A DNA stretch of 64,000 nt, taken from assembly GCA_002784145.1 (NCBI GenBank), contig PFKE01000088.1, positions 1-64,000 on the forward strand, written 5' to 3'. Positions 54,687-64,000 of the stretch are shown here, piece after piece. Made by a program: the position numbers and the translations under genes. The DNA comes from Flavobacteriaceae bacterium CG_4_10_14_3_um_filter_33_47 (GTDB lineage: Bacteria; Bacteroidota; Bacteroidia; Flavobacteriales; Flavobacteriaceae). A model generated the notes under the pieces. It did not search any database and had not been told where the DNA came from. It saw only the letters and a list, made by a program, of their open reading frames with translations. The first letter of the stretch is position 1. The number at the start of each line of letters is the position of its first letter.

Positions 54687-55013
54687 TTACAAATTTGCTC
54701 TTAATTTTTCTTTTCTCTTTTTTAACTGTCTTTCTAATGATGCAGCAGCCATGTCTACACCTTCTTCAAAGGTCTTACATTGCTTTTTAACTACAAAACT
54801 ATCACCTGGCACACTAACCCTTGCCTCAAATATTTTATTTTCTTTATCACTTGTGTTTTCAACTTTTAAATACACATCTGACGAAATGACTTTATCATAA
54901 AATATTTCCAACTTATCCATACGCTTTTGAATGAAATCTAACAGTTTTTTGTCGGCGGTAAAATTGACTGATTGTGTGTTTACTTTCATACTTTTATTTT
55001 TTAGGTTATACAA
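54687..55013 (-). CDS. hpf: Ribosome hibernation-promoting factor / RaiA family
   Basis: NFTADKKLLDFIQKRMDKLEIFYDKVISSDVYLKVEN; start probably 54989. Confidence 0.88.
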   Translation of the reverse strand: MYNLKNKSMKVNTQSVNFTADKKLLDFIQKRMDKLEIFYDKVISSDVYLKVENTSDKENKIFEARVSVPGDSFVVKKQCKTFEEGVDMAAASLERQLKKRKEKLRANL

Positions 55014-55025
55014 AATTTTACTGTT

Positions 55026-55916
55026 CTATTTTTTACTTCTAGGATGTGCATTAACATGTACTTTTTTTAACTCTGCAATACTATTATGAGTATAAACTTG
55101 AGTGGCAGCTAAACTTGAATGTCCTAAAAGTTCTTTAACAGCGTTTAAATCTGCACCTTGATTTAATAAATGTGTTGCAAAAGAATGCCTTAAAATATGT
55201 GGACTCTTTTTAACTTTTGAAGATGCTATACTAAAATACTCAATTATTATTCTGTAGACAAGTGTTTCATATATTTTAACGCCATTTTTTGTTAAAAATA
55301 AGTTATGGTTATCTTGAATATTTGTTAGTTCACTTCGTTTCTTGATATATTTAATGAGGGTATTTAATACGGGTTTTATTAATGGTATGATCCGTTCTTT
55401 ATTTCGCTTTCCTAAAACCTTCAATGTCTTGGTATTAAAATCGACACTCGTAATTTTTAAATCTACTAATTCTATTCGTCTTATTCCTGTTGAATAAAAA
55501 AGCTCTATAATTAATTTATTTCTTATGCCTTCAAAATCATCTTCAAAATGTAATTCATCAAGCACCATGCTAATTTCAGTTTCTGAAAAAGGTATTTGAA
55601 CTTTTTTACTGGTTTTTAATGCTTTGTGCTTAACTAATGGATTGGTTTTAATATCTCCTACTTTTAAAAGATATTTATAATAGGTGTTTAAAGAGGATAC
55701 TTTTCTGTTTATACTTCGGTTGGATATATTTTTATCTACCAAGGAAACAATCCATTGTCTTATTTGAGGGTAATTTACATTTTGTATGTCTTCTGTCTCA
55801 TATTCGGCATTGATAAACGTTTTAAAATTTTCCAAATCTTGTTGATAGGCTTTAACCGTAAGCCTTGAGTAATTTTTCTCCAGCAGTAAATAATCTATAA
55901 ATGATTTGAAAGGCAT
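55026..55916 (-). CDS. xerC: Tyrosine recombinase XerC-like
   Basis: FYSTGIRRIELVDL, HILRHSFATHLLNQGADLNAVKELLGHSSLAATQVYTH. Confidence 0.9.
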   Translation of the reverse strand: MPFKSFIDYLLLEKNYSRLTVKAYQQDLENFKTFINAEYETEDIQNVNYPQIRQWIVSLVDKNISNRSINRKVSSLNTYYKYLLKVGDIKTNPLVKHKALKTSKKVQIPFSETEISMVLDELHFEDDFEGIRNKLIIELFYSTGIRRIELVDLKITSVDFNTKTLKVLGKRNKERIIPLIKPVLNTLIKYIKKRSELTNIQDNHNLFLTKNGVKIYETLVYRIIIEYFSIASSKVKKSPHILRHSFATHLLNQGADLNAVKELLGHSSLAATQVYTHNSIAELKKVHVNAHPRSKK

Positions 55917-55979
55917 TTTTGCACTTATTTAGTTTAAGTTAAATGTACAAAGTTTTTATTGGGATTTAGGTTTAGAGCA

Positions 55980-56008
55980 AAAAAATCCCGCTTGAAGCGG
56001 GATTTTTA
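55980..56008 (-). terminator. Terminator downstream of rpsU
   Basis: AAAAATCCCGCTTGAAGCGGGATTTTT. Confidence 0.8.
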
Positions 56009-56027
56009 TATATGCTTATGAAGTTAA

Positions 56028-56222
56028 TTATATATCCTCTGCATCTCTTAAACCTTGAATGTATTGCGCTTTTTGAATTTGCGCTCTACGTTCTACTGAA
56101 GGCTTTGTAAATTGTTTACGAGTTTGCAATTGACGTTTAATGCCTGTTTTATCAAACTTTCTTTTAAAACGCTTTAACGCTCTATCTATATTTTCTCCTT
56201 CTTTAATGGGTATTATTAACAT
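56028..56222 (-). CDS. rpsU: 30S ribosomal protein S21
   Basis: MLIIPIKEGENIDRALKRFKRKFDKTG. Confidence 0.97.
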   Translation of the reverse strand: MLIIPIKEGENIDRALKRFKRKFDKTGIKRQLQTRKQFTKPSVERRAQIQKAQYIQGLRDAEDI

Positions 56223-56231
56223 AGTGTCTTA

Positions 56232-56238
56232 ACCTCCT
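56232..56238 (-). promoter_or_regulatory. Strong Shine-Dalgarno before rpsU
   Basis: Minus strand AGAGAGGAGGTTAAGACACTATG. Confidence 0.85.
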
Positions 56239-56306
56239 CTCTTTTAAATTTTGGTGTGCAAATATATAAATAATTCTGAATTTAAGATTCTGTATTCCAA
56301 ATTATT

Positions 56307-57473
56307 TTATGTTACTGGCTTATACTCTTTTTTATCAATAATAATTCTTGCTAAAATCTCTCTGAGAATTTCTGAAGTTCCTCCACCTATAGGCCCTAGC
56401 CTACTATCTCGGAATAAACGCGCCATGGGATAGTTTTCCATATAACCATAACCTCCAAGAAACTGAAGACATTGATAAATAACGTCATCGGCCATTTTAG
56501 TGGATTTTAGTTTTGACATGGTTGCCTCTTTAACCATATATTCATTATTATTCAATCTAAAAGCCACTGAGTAATTAAACTCCTTACACATTTCCATCTC
56601 AGTATATAAGTCAGCAATGGAATGTCTTAAAGCCTGAAATCTATCTATAGCCTTCCCAAAAGCTTCCCTTTCAGACATATATTGTAAGGCATATTCTAAA
56701 GCATATTCTGCACGAGCATGAGCATTGATTCCCATAATTAAACGCTCTAAGGCAAAATGTTGCATAATGTATCCAAAACCAGCATTTTCTTCGCCTAAAA
56801 GATTTTTACAAGGTATTTTAACATTATCAAACGCAATTTCGCCAGTATCTGATGCTTTCCAACCTAATTTATCCAATTTTGTTGCCGACAAACCTTCAGA
56901 ATCTCTATCCACAACAAATATACTGATACCTTTATTGCCGAGTTCTGGATTTGTCTTAGCTGTGACAATTAAATAATCACTATAAACACCATTGGTTATA
57001 AAGGTTTTGGAGCCATTTAGAATATAATAATCTCCATCTTTAACAGCAGTACTGCGCATAGCTGCAACATCACTTCCGCCAAAAGGCTCAGAAATACATA
57101 AACAACCTATTTTGTCTCCAGAAATGCTTGGGGTTAAATAGCGTTGTTTAATATCATGATTTCCTTCTTTGTTTAAATGAGTCATTGCCAAATAAACATG
57201 GGCCCAAATAGCAGCTGCAAAACCACCTGAGTTTATTTTTTGAAGTTCTTCTAAAAGAATTACGGCGTAAAAAAGGTCTAAATTTAATCCGCCATAAGCC
57301 TCTGGATATGATATTCCAAAAAAGCCCATATCGCCAAATTTTTTCCAAATGAATCTATCTATAGACCCTGACTTTTCCCATTTTTCAATATGTGGAACTA
57401 CTTCTTTCTTTAAAAAATCTTGAATACTTTCCCTAAAAAGTTTATGCTCTTCTTTGAAGTACATACTGTTCAT
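56307..57473 (-). CDS. Acyl-CoA dehydrogenase family protein
   Basis: CISEPFGGSDVAAMRSTAV, QFLGGYGYMENYPMARLFRDSRLGPIGGGTSEI. Confidence 0.93.
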   Translation of the reverse strand: MNSMYFKEEHKLFRESIQDFLKKEVVPHIEKWEKSGSIDRFIWKKFGDMGFFGISYPEAYGGLNLDLFYAVILLEELQKINSGGFAAAIWAHVYLAMTHLNKEGNHDIKQRYLTPSISGDKIGCLCISEPFGGSDVAAMRSTAVKDGDYYILNGSKTFITNGVYSDYLIVTAKTNPELGNKGISIFVVDRDSEGLSATKLDKLGWKASDTGEIAFDNVKIPCKNLLGEENAGFGYIMQHFALERLIMGINAHARAEYALEYALQYMSEREAFGKAIDRFQALRHSIADLYTEMEMCKEFNYSVAFRLNNNEYMVKEATMSKLKSTKMADDVIYQCLQFLGGYGYMENYPMARLFRDSRLGPIGGGTSEILREILARIIIDKKEYKPVT

Positions 57474-57495
57474 AAACGCTATTTTTTTTATTTTT

Positions 57496-58359
57496 TTAAT
57501 CGAGCGACAAATATAATTTAATTATCTCGATTTTATTAATTGGGAAGTCTTTAACTTTTGTTAAATCGTCAAGAGATTTAAATCCTTCTCTTAATTGCCT
57601 TTGTTCGATGATGTTATAGGCAAGTTCATAATCGATATGTTGCACCGTGACCAACTCATCAACAGTAGCCGTATTTAAATTGATTTTTTGGATTTGTCTT
57701 GGTGTTTTTACCGTAAACTCCTCGGTTATTTTCTGAATAACTTCCGGAGTTAAGCCAAAAACATCTTGCAGTTGAATATCTGAAATAAAACCACCTTTAA
57801 AACTACTTCTTAGTTTGATTATTTTTTCTGAATAATACTTTCCTATGCCATTAATTATTTGCAATTGCACTGCTGTTGCAGTATTTAAATCTTGCTTTTG
57901 GGCAAATGTTTTTGGTGTATTACTATAAGATGATGATGTACCTGATGTTGTATCTGTAACCCATTCTGGAAATTTAAAATAAGGCGATATTTGATTTAAT
58001 AAGGAATCTGAAACCCGTGTAACCTCTTGAAATTGTTTAACAGAATTAATCCATTCTCCTTGATTTCTAAATTTTAATAGTCTATCAATTTCTTCAGGAT
58101 TCATTCCTAAAGTGTACCCTTTATAATCGGTTATGTAATTAGGGTTGAAAGGGTGAATTTTTGGTTTCTTTTTTTCTAATTCAATGTTCCTTAAAGAATC
58201 TATTTCTTGCTCATATTTTTTTAATTCTTTTGAATTTACTTGATATTCTGGAACCGAGGTGTTCAGGAAAAAATATAAACATTGTAAAACTATGATGACT
58301 AGAACCAATAAAAAAATCCCATTTCGTTGACTTCTAGTAAACTTGAAATGGGATTTCAT
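57496..58359 (-). CDS. ComEA-like helix-hairpin-helix protein
   Basis: N-terminal TM; QDLNTATAVQLQIINGIGKYYSEKII and INLNTATVDELVTVQHIDYELAYNII. Confidence 0.85.
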   Translation of the reverse strand: MKSHFKFTRSQRNGIFLLVLVIIVLQCLYFFLNTSVPEYQVNSKELKKYEQEIDSLRNIELEKKKPKIHPFNPNYITDYKGYTLGMNPEEIDRLLKFRNQGEWINSVKQFQEVTRVSDSLLNQISPYFKFPEWVTDTTSGTSSSYSNTPKTFAQKQDLNTATAVQLQIINGIGKYYSEKIIKLRSSFKGGFISDIQLQDVFGLTPEVIQKITEEFTVKTPRQIQKINLNTATVDELVTVQHIDYELAYNIIEQRQLREGFKSLDDLTKVKDFPINKIEIIKLYLSLD

Positions 58360-58376
58360 ATAAATGTATTAATTAG

Positions 58377-60056
58377 TTACATATGTTTTGTAATATCTTC
58401 AGCACCATCAAGAATTGCTTCCTTTTTAATAGAAATAGCATTAAGATATCGTTTCATTTCTTGTCTTACTTTAGGAAATAAGAAAAATAATCCAATCATA
58501 TTAGGGAAAACTAAAGCTAAAATCATGGCATCAGAAAATTTAATGACAGCATCTAAAGTGGCAGCTGCTCCAATAACGACAAAAATCAAGAACAATATTT
58601 TATAAACTAAATCTGCCATTTTTCCTTTTCCGAACAAATATTTCCATGCTTGTAAACCATAATAAGACCAAGAAATCATGGTTGAAAAAGCAAATAATAC
58701 AATGGCAATAGTTAATACATAAGAAAAATGAGGGATCACAGAATCAAAAGCCATGGACGTTAAATCTACCCCACTTATGGTATTTCCATTAGAATTTAAA
58801 ATAACGCTGCTTCCGTGTTCTGCAGTGTAATTAAATACAGACTGAACGTCCGTTCCATTAATATTAAAGAAAATAATAACTAAAGCCGTCATGGTACAAA
58901 TAACAACAGTATCAATAAAAGGTTCTAGCAATGCTACAACACCTTCTGAAGCAGGATATTTTGTCCTTACAGCAGAATGGGCAATAGCGGCAGATCCTGC
59001 TCCAGCCTCGTTTGAGAATGCGGCTCTCTGAAAACCAACAATTAAAACACCAACGAGTCCACCCAATCCCGCCATTGGTGTGAAAGCTCCTTCAATAATT
59101 AAACTGAAAGCTGTATCAATATCACTAAAATTTGCAAAAATTATTACTAAAGAGGCCAAGATATAAAGCCCAGCCATAAAAGGCACAATCTTTTCAGTAA
59201 TACTAGCAATACGCTTAATACCACCAATGATTACAACACCTACTAGCGCAGCCAATACAATACCTATAATAACACCCGTTGAACCACCTTGCAAATTAAA
59301 TAAAGTACTTAACTGAACAGCAGCCTGATTTGATTGAAAAGCATTACCACCTCCAAAAGATGCACCAACACAAAGTACAGCGAACAATATGGCTAATACC
59401 TTTCCAAAACCAGCAAAACCAATTTCTTTCATTCCTTTTGAAAGGTAATACATAGGCCCACCATAAACGGTGCCATCTTTTCCTATATCTCTGTATTTTA
59501 CTCCAAGAGTACATTCAACAAACTTGGTAGACATTCCTAATAACCCACAAACAATCATCCAAAAAGTAGCTCCTGGTCCACCGAGGCCAATAGCAACTGC
59601 CACACCAGCAATATTACCTAGTCCTACTGTACCCGAAACAGCTGTTGCCAAAGCTTGAAAATGAGACACTTCGCCATGAGCACTTTCGTCTCTAATAGTA
59701 TTGGGAATATCTTCAACCGCTAAGGCTTCATCGTTATTATAGAGTTTATCAACACCATGCTTCTCAATATCTACATACTTACCTCTAACTGTGCTTATAG
59801 CCGTCCAAAATTTAGTAATGCTTGGAAATTTGAAATAGACAGTAAAAAATGTTGCGCCAAGAACTAAAAGAAGTACAACAAAAGGAATTCTATATTCTCC
59901 AACAGGAACCTTTGTTAAAATAAATCCTTCCCACCAAGTAGCAAAAGGCATAAAGGCATCATTTACTTTTTCGTCAAGGCCTTTTTCTGTAATTTCTTGA
60001 GCAAACGTTAAAAAAGGTAAAATTAAAGTGAAAATTGAAAGAAAATATTTCTTCAT
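58377..60056 (-). CDS. Alanine/glycine:cation symporter family protein
   Basis: TAVSGTVGLGNIAGVAVAIGLGGPGATFWM, AFSNEAGAGSAAIAHSAV. Confidence 0.93.
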   Translation of the reverse strand: MKKYFLSIFTLILPFLTFAQEITEKGLDEKVNDAFMPFATWWEGFILTKVPVGEYRIPFVVLLLVLGATFFTVYFKFPSITKFWTAISTVRGKYVDIEKHGVDKLYNNDEALAVEDIPNTIRDESAHGEVSHFQALATAVSGTVGLGNIAGVAVAIGLGGPGATFWMIVCGLLGMSTKFVECTLGVKYRDIGKDGTVYGGPMYYLSKGMKEIGFAGFGKVLAILFAVLCVGASFGGGNAFQSNQAAVQLSTLFNLQGGSTGVIIGIVLAALVGVVIIGGIKRIASITEKIVPFMAGLYILASLVIIFANFSDIDTAFSLIIEGAFTPMAGLGGLVGVLIVGFQRAAFSNEAGAGSAAIAHSAVRTKYPASEGVVALLEPFIDTVVICTMTALVIIFFNINGTDVQSVFNYTAEHGSSVILNSNGNTISGVDLTSMAFDSVIPHFSYVLTIAIVLFAFSTMISWSYYGLQAWKYLFGKGKMADLVYKILFLIFVVIGAAATLDAVIKFSDAMILALVFPNMIGLFFLFPKVRQEMKRYLNAISIKKEAILDGAEDITKHM

Positions 60057-60164
60057 AAGGTTCTTGTGTTAGTTAGATTTTTTTGAATAATTCTTATTAA
60101 AAAGCAGCAAGATGCTAAAAAAAAATGGTTTTTTAAAAAAACTGTTGTTAAAATAAAACATTCT

Positions 60165-61184
60165 CTAATCTATGTTGTACTGAGAATTTAACACATCTAT
60201 TTGTTCTGGTCTCCCTAAAACAATGATTTTAGAATTTGGTACAAGTTTAATATCTGCTTCCGGATTTACAATATATTCTCCTTTTTCATTCTTATATCCT
60301 ATGACCGTGCAGCCTGTTTTTCTTCTTAAATCTAAATCTTTAATGGTTTTAATGTCTTTGGTATTGTATAATTTTTCTACGGCAACTTCTTCAATGTTAA
60401 TATCAGATTTTCCAACAATGGATAAGTTATCTAAAAACTCCATTAAACCAGGCACAACCACTAATGATGCCATGTGGTCTCCACCAATTTTATCAGGTAA
60501 AATCACATTGTTGGCACCTGCAAATTTGAGTTTATCGTAAGAAGAATCTTGCGATGCTCTACTTATAATATTGATGTTTTTATTTATTTGCCTTGTAGAA
60601 AGTACTACAAAAAGGTTATCGGCATCACTGGGTAAAGCCGAAATAAAACAGGAAGCTCTATCTACACCAGCTTTTAAAAGAACCTCATCTTCATTGGCAT
60701 TTCCTATAACATGAGGCACATTATCAAACATGAGTCTTTCCAGAACATCTTTATCTCTTTCTATAACAACAAAGGAACGTTTATAAGCCGCTAACTTTCT
60801 GGCAGCTTGTTTACCATTTCTACCATAGCCACAAATAATGATGTGGTTTTTGTAACTGTCTATCAATTTTTGCATCTTTTTTTGTTTTAACGCTTCAATA
60901 TTATTTTTACTCAAAATATATTCTGTTATAATGGATAAGGCATAACCAACCACCACTATACTTATTAAAATTAGAAAAATTGTAAAAATTTTAGATGGAT
61001 CATTTAGCGGAACCACTTCGCCAAACCCAACCGTTGAAATGGTAATAACGGTCATGTAGAGCGCATCAATCCAAGAATAATTTGAAATAACCTTAAAACC
61101 AACAATACCAAAGGTTAATACCAATAATAACAGCAATATGGCTGTATAAACTTTCTTTCTAAAAAATACTAAGAGTGGATTCAT
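60165..61184 (-). CDS. Potassium channel family protein with TrkA-N/TrkA-C domains
   Basis: TISTVGFGEVVPLND filter; IICGYGRNGKQAARKLA Rossmann. Confidence 0.93.
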   Translation of the reverse strand: MNPLLVFFRKKVYTAILLLLLVLTFGIVGFKVISNYSWIDALYMTVITISTVGFGEVVPLNDPSKIFTIFLILISIVVVGYALSIITEYILSKNNIEALKQKKMQKLIDSYKNHIIICGYGRNGKQAARKLAAYKRSFVVIERDKDVLERLMFDNVPHVIGNANEDEVLLKAGVDRASCFISALPSDADNLFVVLSTRQINKNINIISRASQDSSYDKLKFAGANNVILPDKIGGDHMASLVVVPGLMEFLDNLSIVGKSDINIEEVAVEKLYNTKDIKTIKDLDLRRKTGCTVIGYKNEKGEYIVNPEADIKLVPNSKIIVLGRPEQIDVLNSQYNID

Positions 61185-61408
61185 AAATCAAATACCGATG
61201 AGCGTTTGGTATATAATAAATCTTTTATGCGCATCCAGAAGGCAATAAATACATAAAGGGCAAAACCAAATCCAACGGTTACAAAAGTTAGATACATAAA
61301 GGATGTGCGAACTACCTTGGCTCTTATTCCTAATCTATCGGCTATGCGCTGACACACATAATATCCATGTTTTTGAAAATACAATAAGGCTTTGTAAAAA
61401 ATATTCAT
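61181..61408 (-). CDS. PspC domain-containing small membrane protein
   Basis: GYYVCQRIADRLGIRAKVVRTSFMYLTFVTVGFGFALYVFIAF; overlaps next gene by 4 nt. Confidence 0.8.
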   Translation of the reverse strand: MNIFYKALLYFQKHGYYVCQRIADRLGIRAKVVRTSFMYLTFVTVGFGFALYVFIAFWMRIKDLLYTKRSSVFDL

Positions 61409-61496
61409 TGGTTAATCATTATTTGGCAAAAATAGTTTGCTGCACATTATTTTAATTAAAACCAACCCTTTTCTTAGGCTTAATTCAGGATGCAAA

Positions 61497-62774
61497 TTAA
61501 TGATTTCCTACTAATATTGCACTACCTATAGCACAATGTAAACACCTATTTTTAATACAATACTCGTTTTTAAGCTGAATTAATGCTTGAGATTGCAAGG
61601 CTGATTTTGCTATGGGTTTTAACGATTCAAATTTATCGACAATATTATTTTTTTCTGAAGCTATTTTTTGAATCAGTTTTAAAAGATCTTCATCCATTTG
61701 CTTTCCTAATTTAAGAGCATAACAAAACTTAATAGGAATGATGGTATTTATCAGCAATAAATCAATAAATGATTTTGTTACCATCTTTTTGGATGCTTTT
61801 GAGGTTTTAGAAAATGTATAATGCGATTCCCAAAATGAGGTTGCTGTTACCGAAAATAAATCATAACATTCCGTGATGGTTTTTAATTCAATAACTTTAG
61901 AAAATAGGTTTTGATTTTGATTATATAAACTGGCAAATTGCGACAATCGAATGGTTGGAAAATTTGGTGGACGTAATCTAAAAAACTGTATTGGTAAAAC
62001 ATTTTGGTTTGACAGATTAAATTTGCGTTTTAAAAAGTGGTATTCCTTCTGTAAATTTAAATAATAGACCTCTTGAATATCGTCCTCTAACAATCCTGCC
62101 TGACCCATAAACAAAGATTCTAAAGCTATTGCATTGGATTGTAGTTTTCTTATAATAGAAAAAACAATGCTATTGGAAATACTTAAAAAAGCATCGGCAT
62201 TGACTTTCAAACCAAAATTTTTGATTAACATTTTAAACAACACGGCTTCCCAATCATTTTTTGACGCTTTTAAAAGCTCTTGTATCGTTTCAGATTTTTT
62301 CTCGAGACGTTCAACATACAAACGTTCTAGCCAATGATTTACAATAAAATCATCAACACCCGGAAAATCATGCTCACAATTAATCCATTTTTGGGTTTTT
62401 GAAAACAGCTTTACATAATTATTTAAGGCTTCTTTTGAAACGTATTGCTTTAACTCTAAAGTAGGAATTTTGCTGTGGTCTTTTCTAAACACGTCGGTAT
62501 CATACTCCCAAACCACATGAAGAATCACGTTATCATAATTAACATCGGTTTCATGATTATGCAAATACCAATCAGATGATTTTACATGAATTTCAACATT
62601 ACCAGCCCAAAGTTGTTTTCCAATTCGTATTTGAGCATTAAAAAAATCAGGTCCAGAATTTAAGTTATGCGTTCCAACAGACGTTATAAAAACCAAATCT
62701 CCATGGATGGTTTTCACATTTGAAACCTCAAATTTTTTATGTTTCCAGATGTAATGTAAAAAATCTTCTTGCAT
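61497..62774 (-). CDS. DUF2851 family protein
   Basis: MQEDFLHYIWKHKKF, LNSGPDFFNAQI, AGNVEIHVKSSDWYLHNH. Confidence 0.9.
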   Translation of the reverse strand: MQEDFLHYIWKHKKFEVSNVKTIHGDLVFITSVGTHNLNSGPDFFNAQIRIGKQLWAGNVEIHVKSSDWYLHNHETDVNYDNVILHVVWEYDTDVFRKDHSKIPTLELKQYVSKEALNNYVKLFSKTQKWINCEHDFPGVDDFIVNHWLERLYVERLEKKSETIQELLKASKNDWEAVLFKMLIKNFGLKVNADAFLSISNSIVFSIIRKLQSNAIALESLFMGQAGLLEDDIQEVYYLNLQKEYHFLKRKFNLSNQNVLPIQFFRLRPPNFPTIRLSQFASLYNQNQNLFSKVIELKTITECYDLFSVTATSFWESHYTFSKTSKASKKMVTKSFIDLLLINTIIPIKFCYALKLGKQMDEDLLKLIQKIASEKNNIVDKFESLKPIAKSALQSQALIQLKNEYCIKNRCLHCAIGSAILVGNH

Positions 62775-62878
62775 CCTACTAAACTAATAAAACCAATACA
62801 ATTTAAATAGATATTTTTTTGTAATTTAAAACAAACTATTTACAAAAAGCACGGTCTAAGTAATAAAAGCTGCGCGTT

Positions 62879-63424
62879 TTGAACCGAGATACTGAACTTA
62901 TAAAAAAACTTAAAAATCCAGAGCTTAAAAATGAGGCCTTCAAGGATTTACTTGATTTATATCAAGAACGCCTATATTGGCATATAAGGAAGATTGTTAT
63001 TACGCACGACAATGCCAACGATGTATTACAAGAAACCTTTATAAGAATATTTAGAGGCATGGATAGTTTTAAAGAAAAAAGCTCCTTACACACTTGGATG
63101 TACAAAATTGCCTATAATGAATCCCTGCGTTTTATTGAAAAGAATAAGTTACAAACCTCGGTTTCTATAGAGCAAGACCACAATACTTATATTAAAAACT
63201 TAACTCAAGACGAGTTTTTTAATGGCAATGAACTTCAATTAAAATTTAACGAGATTATTTCAAAACTACCCAGCAAACAACAGCGCGTATTTCAAATGAA
63301 ATATTTTGACGATTTGAGTTTTCGTGAAATCTCAGACCTTTTAGATATTAGTGAAAACACCCTGAAATCTGCATACTATACTGCCGTAAAAACCATTGAA
63401 GACAACATATTAGCTGAATGCTAA
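62879..63424 (+). CDS. ECF RNA polymerase sigma factor (TTG start)
   Basis: Sigma70 r2/r4 (ANDVLQETFIRIFRGMDSFKEKSSLHTWMYKIAYNESLRF); no in-frame ATG at the N-terminus. Confidence 0.92.
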   Translation: MNRDTELIKKLKNPELKNEAFKDLLDLYQERLYWHIRKIVITHDNANDVLQETFIRIFRGMDSFKEKSSLHTWMYKIAYNESLRFIEKNKLQTSVSIEQDHNTYIKNLTQDEFFNGNELQLKFNEIISKLPSKQQRVFQMKYFDDLSFREISDLLDISENTLKSAYYTAVKTIEDNILAEC

Positions 63425-63475
63425 AACAAACTATTTACAAAAACATAGGTCAAATATTAAAATAAAAACAACCAC

Positions 63476-63979
63476 ATGAAAAAATTAAAACTACATAAAG
63501 AAGATCTTTCAAGATTGCATAAAGACAAGCTTGGCATGGACATTCCTGAAGATTTCTTTGCAAAATCAAAGGAAAACATTCTTAACAAGGTTATAGAACC
63601 CGAAACACCAAAGCAAACTGTTTTTTGGTTAAGACCAATCATTGCTTATCCTATTGCAGCAAGCATTATTCTAGCCATTGCCATAACGTTTTGGATGAAA
63701 AACAATCCCTCAGAAATTAAAAATCAAATGTCTAATACTGAAGCTATTAAATTGATAAGCCCAGATTTACTTGAAAGCGATTTTTTAATAGCATCACTTA
63801 TGGTGTCTGATTCAGAAATGAATGATTATTTAGACCGTTATCTTATAAAAAACGTTGTGATTGAAGCCGAATTATCTGAACAACAATTAGAAAATATCTT
63901 TATTAATTCTGTTTTAATAGAAGACTCCTTAATAAACCATTACTTGGATAAAAGCCTCATTGAAAATATAGTTTTATAA
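63476..63979 (+). CDS. Single-TM protein downstream of ECF sigma, possible anti-sigma/regulator
   Basis: Same operon orientation; one TM segment (IIAYPIAASIILAIAITFWM). Confidence 0.6.
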   Translation: MKKLKLHKEDLSRLHKDKLGMDIPEDFFAKSKENILNKVIEPETPKQTVFWLRPIIAYPIAASIILAIAITFWMKNNPSEIKNQMSNTEAIKLISPDLLESDFLIASLMVSDSEMNDYLDRYLIKNVVIEAELSEQQLENIFINSVLIEDSLINHYLDKSLIENIVL

Positions 63980-64000
63980 TTTCAAACTATTTCAAGATTT

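Noticed and set aside
55026-55916. Tyrosine recombinase as a second mobile element
   Set aside because: XerC-like with hpf immediately downstream and rpsU upstream, a housekeeping arrangement in this group; no att-like repeats noticed.

Overview
AT-rich chromosomal window from a Bacteroidota genome, most likely Flavobacteriaceae (bS21 gene, T9SS sorting domain, TAnnTTTG-like promoters, rpoBC/ribosomal protein cluster). Most of it is housekeeping: nhaC, a peroxiredoxin operon, ribBA, lptF/G-like, lolA, ftsK, tpx/katG, two ECF sigma loci, queD, idi, prfC, rpoC-rpoB-rplL-rplJ-rplA-rplK-nusG-secE, tRNAs-tuf, hpf-xerC-like, rpsU and others. The accessory part is about 4.05-13.59 kb. I read it as a decaying genomic island inserted in the 3' end of a tRNA-Ser(TGA) gene, because a 16-bp direct repeat TCAGCGGAGAAAGAGG occurs at 4054-4069 and inside the tRNA end at 13583-13598. 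It holds an AbiE-like toxin gene with an in-frame stop, degenerate ORFs, HipBA, a truncated integrase N-terminus, and an apparently intact two-gene cassette: a ~994-aa SF1 helicase with a putative WYL-like N-terminus and a PD-(D/E)XK-like C-terminus, followed by an RNase HI with a C-terminal zinc-ribbon. An imperfect ~130-bp direct repeat flanks that cassette. It is the best candidate for an undescribed (possibly defence) system. Other notable signals are a tandem non-coding repeat with a covarying hairpin (33.5-34.07 kb), mirror-image ECF-type promoters (31.30-31.39 kb) and a strong Shine-Dalgarno before rpsU. All calls come from reading the sequence and translations; no database search was run.
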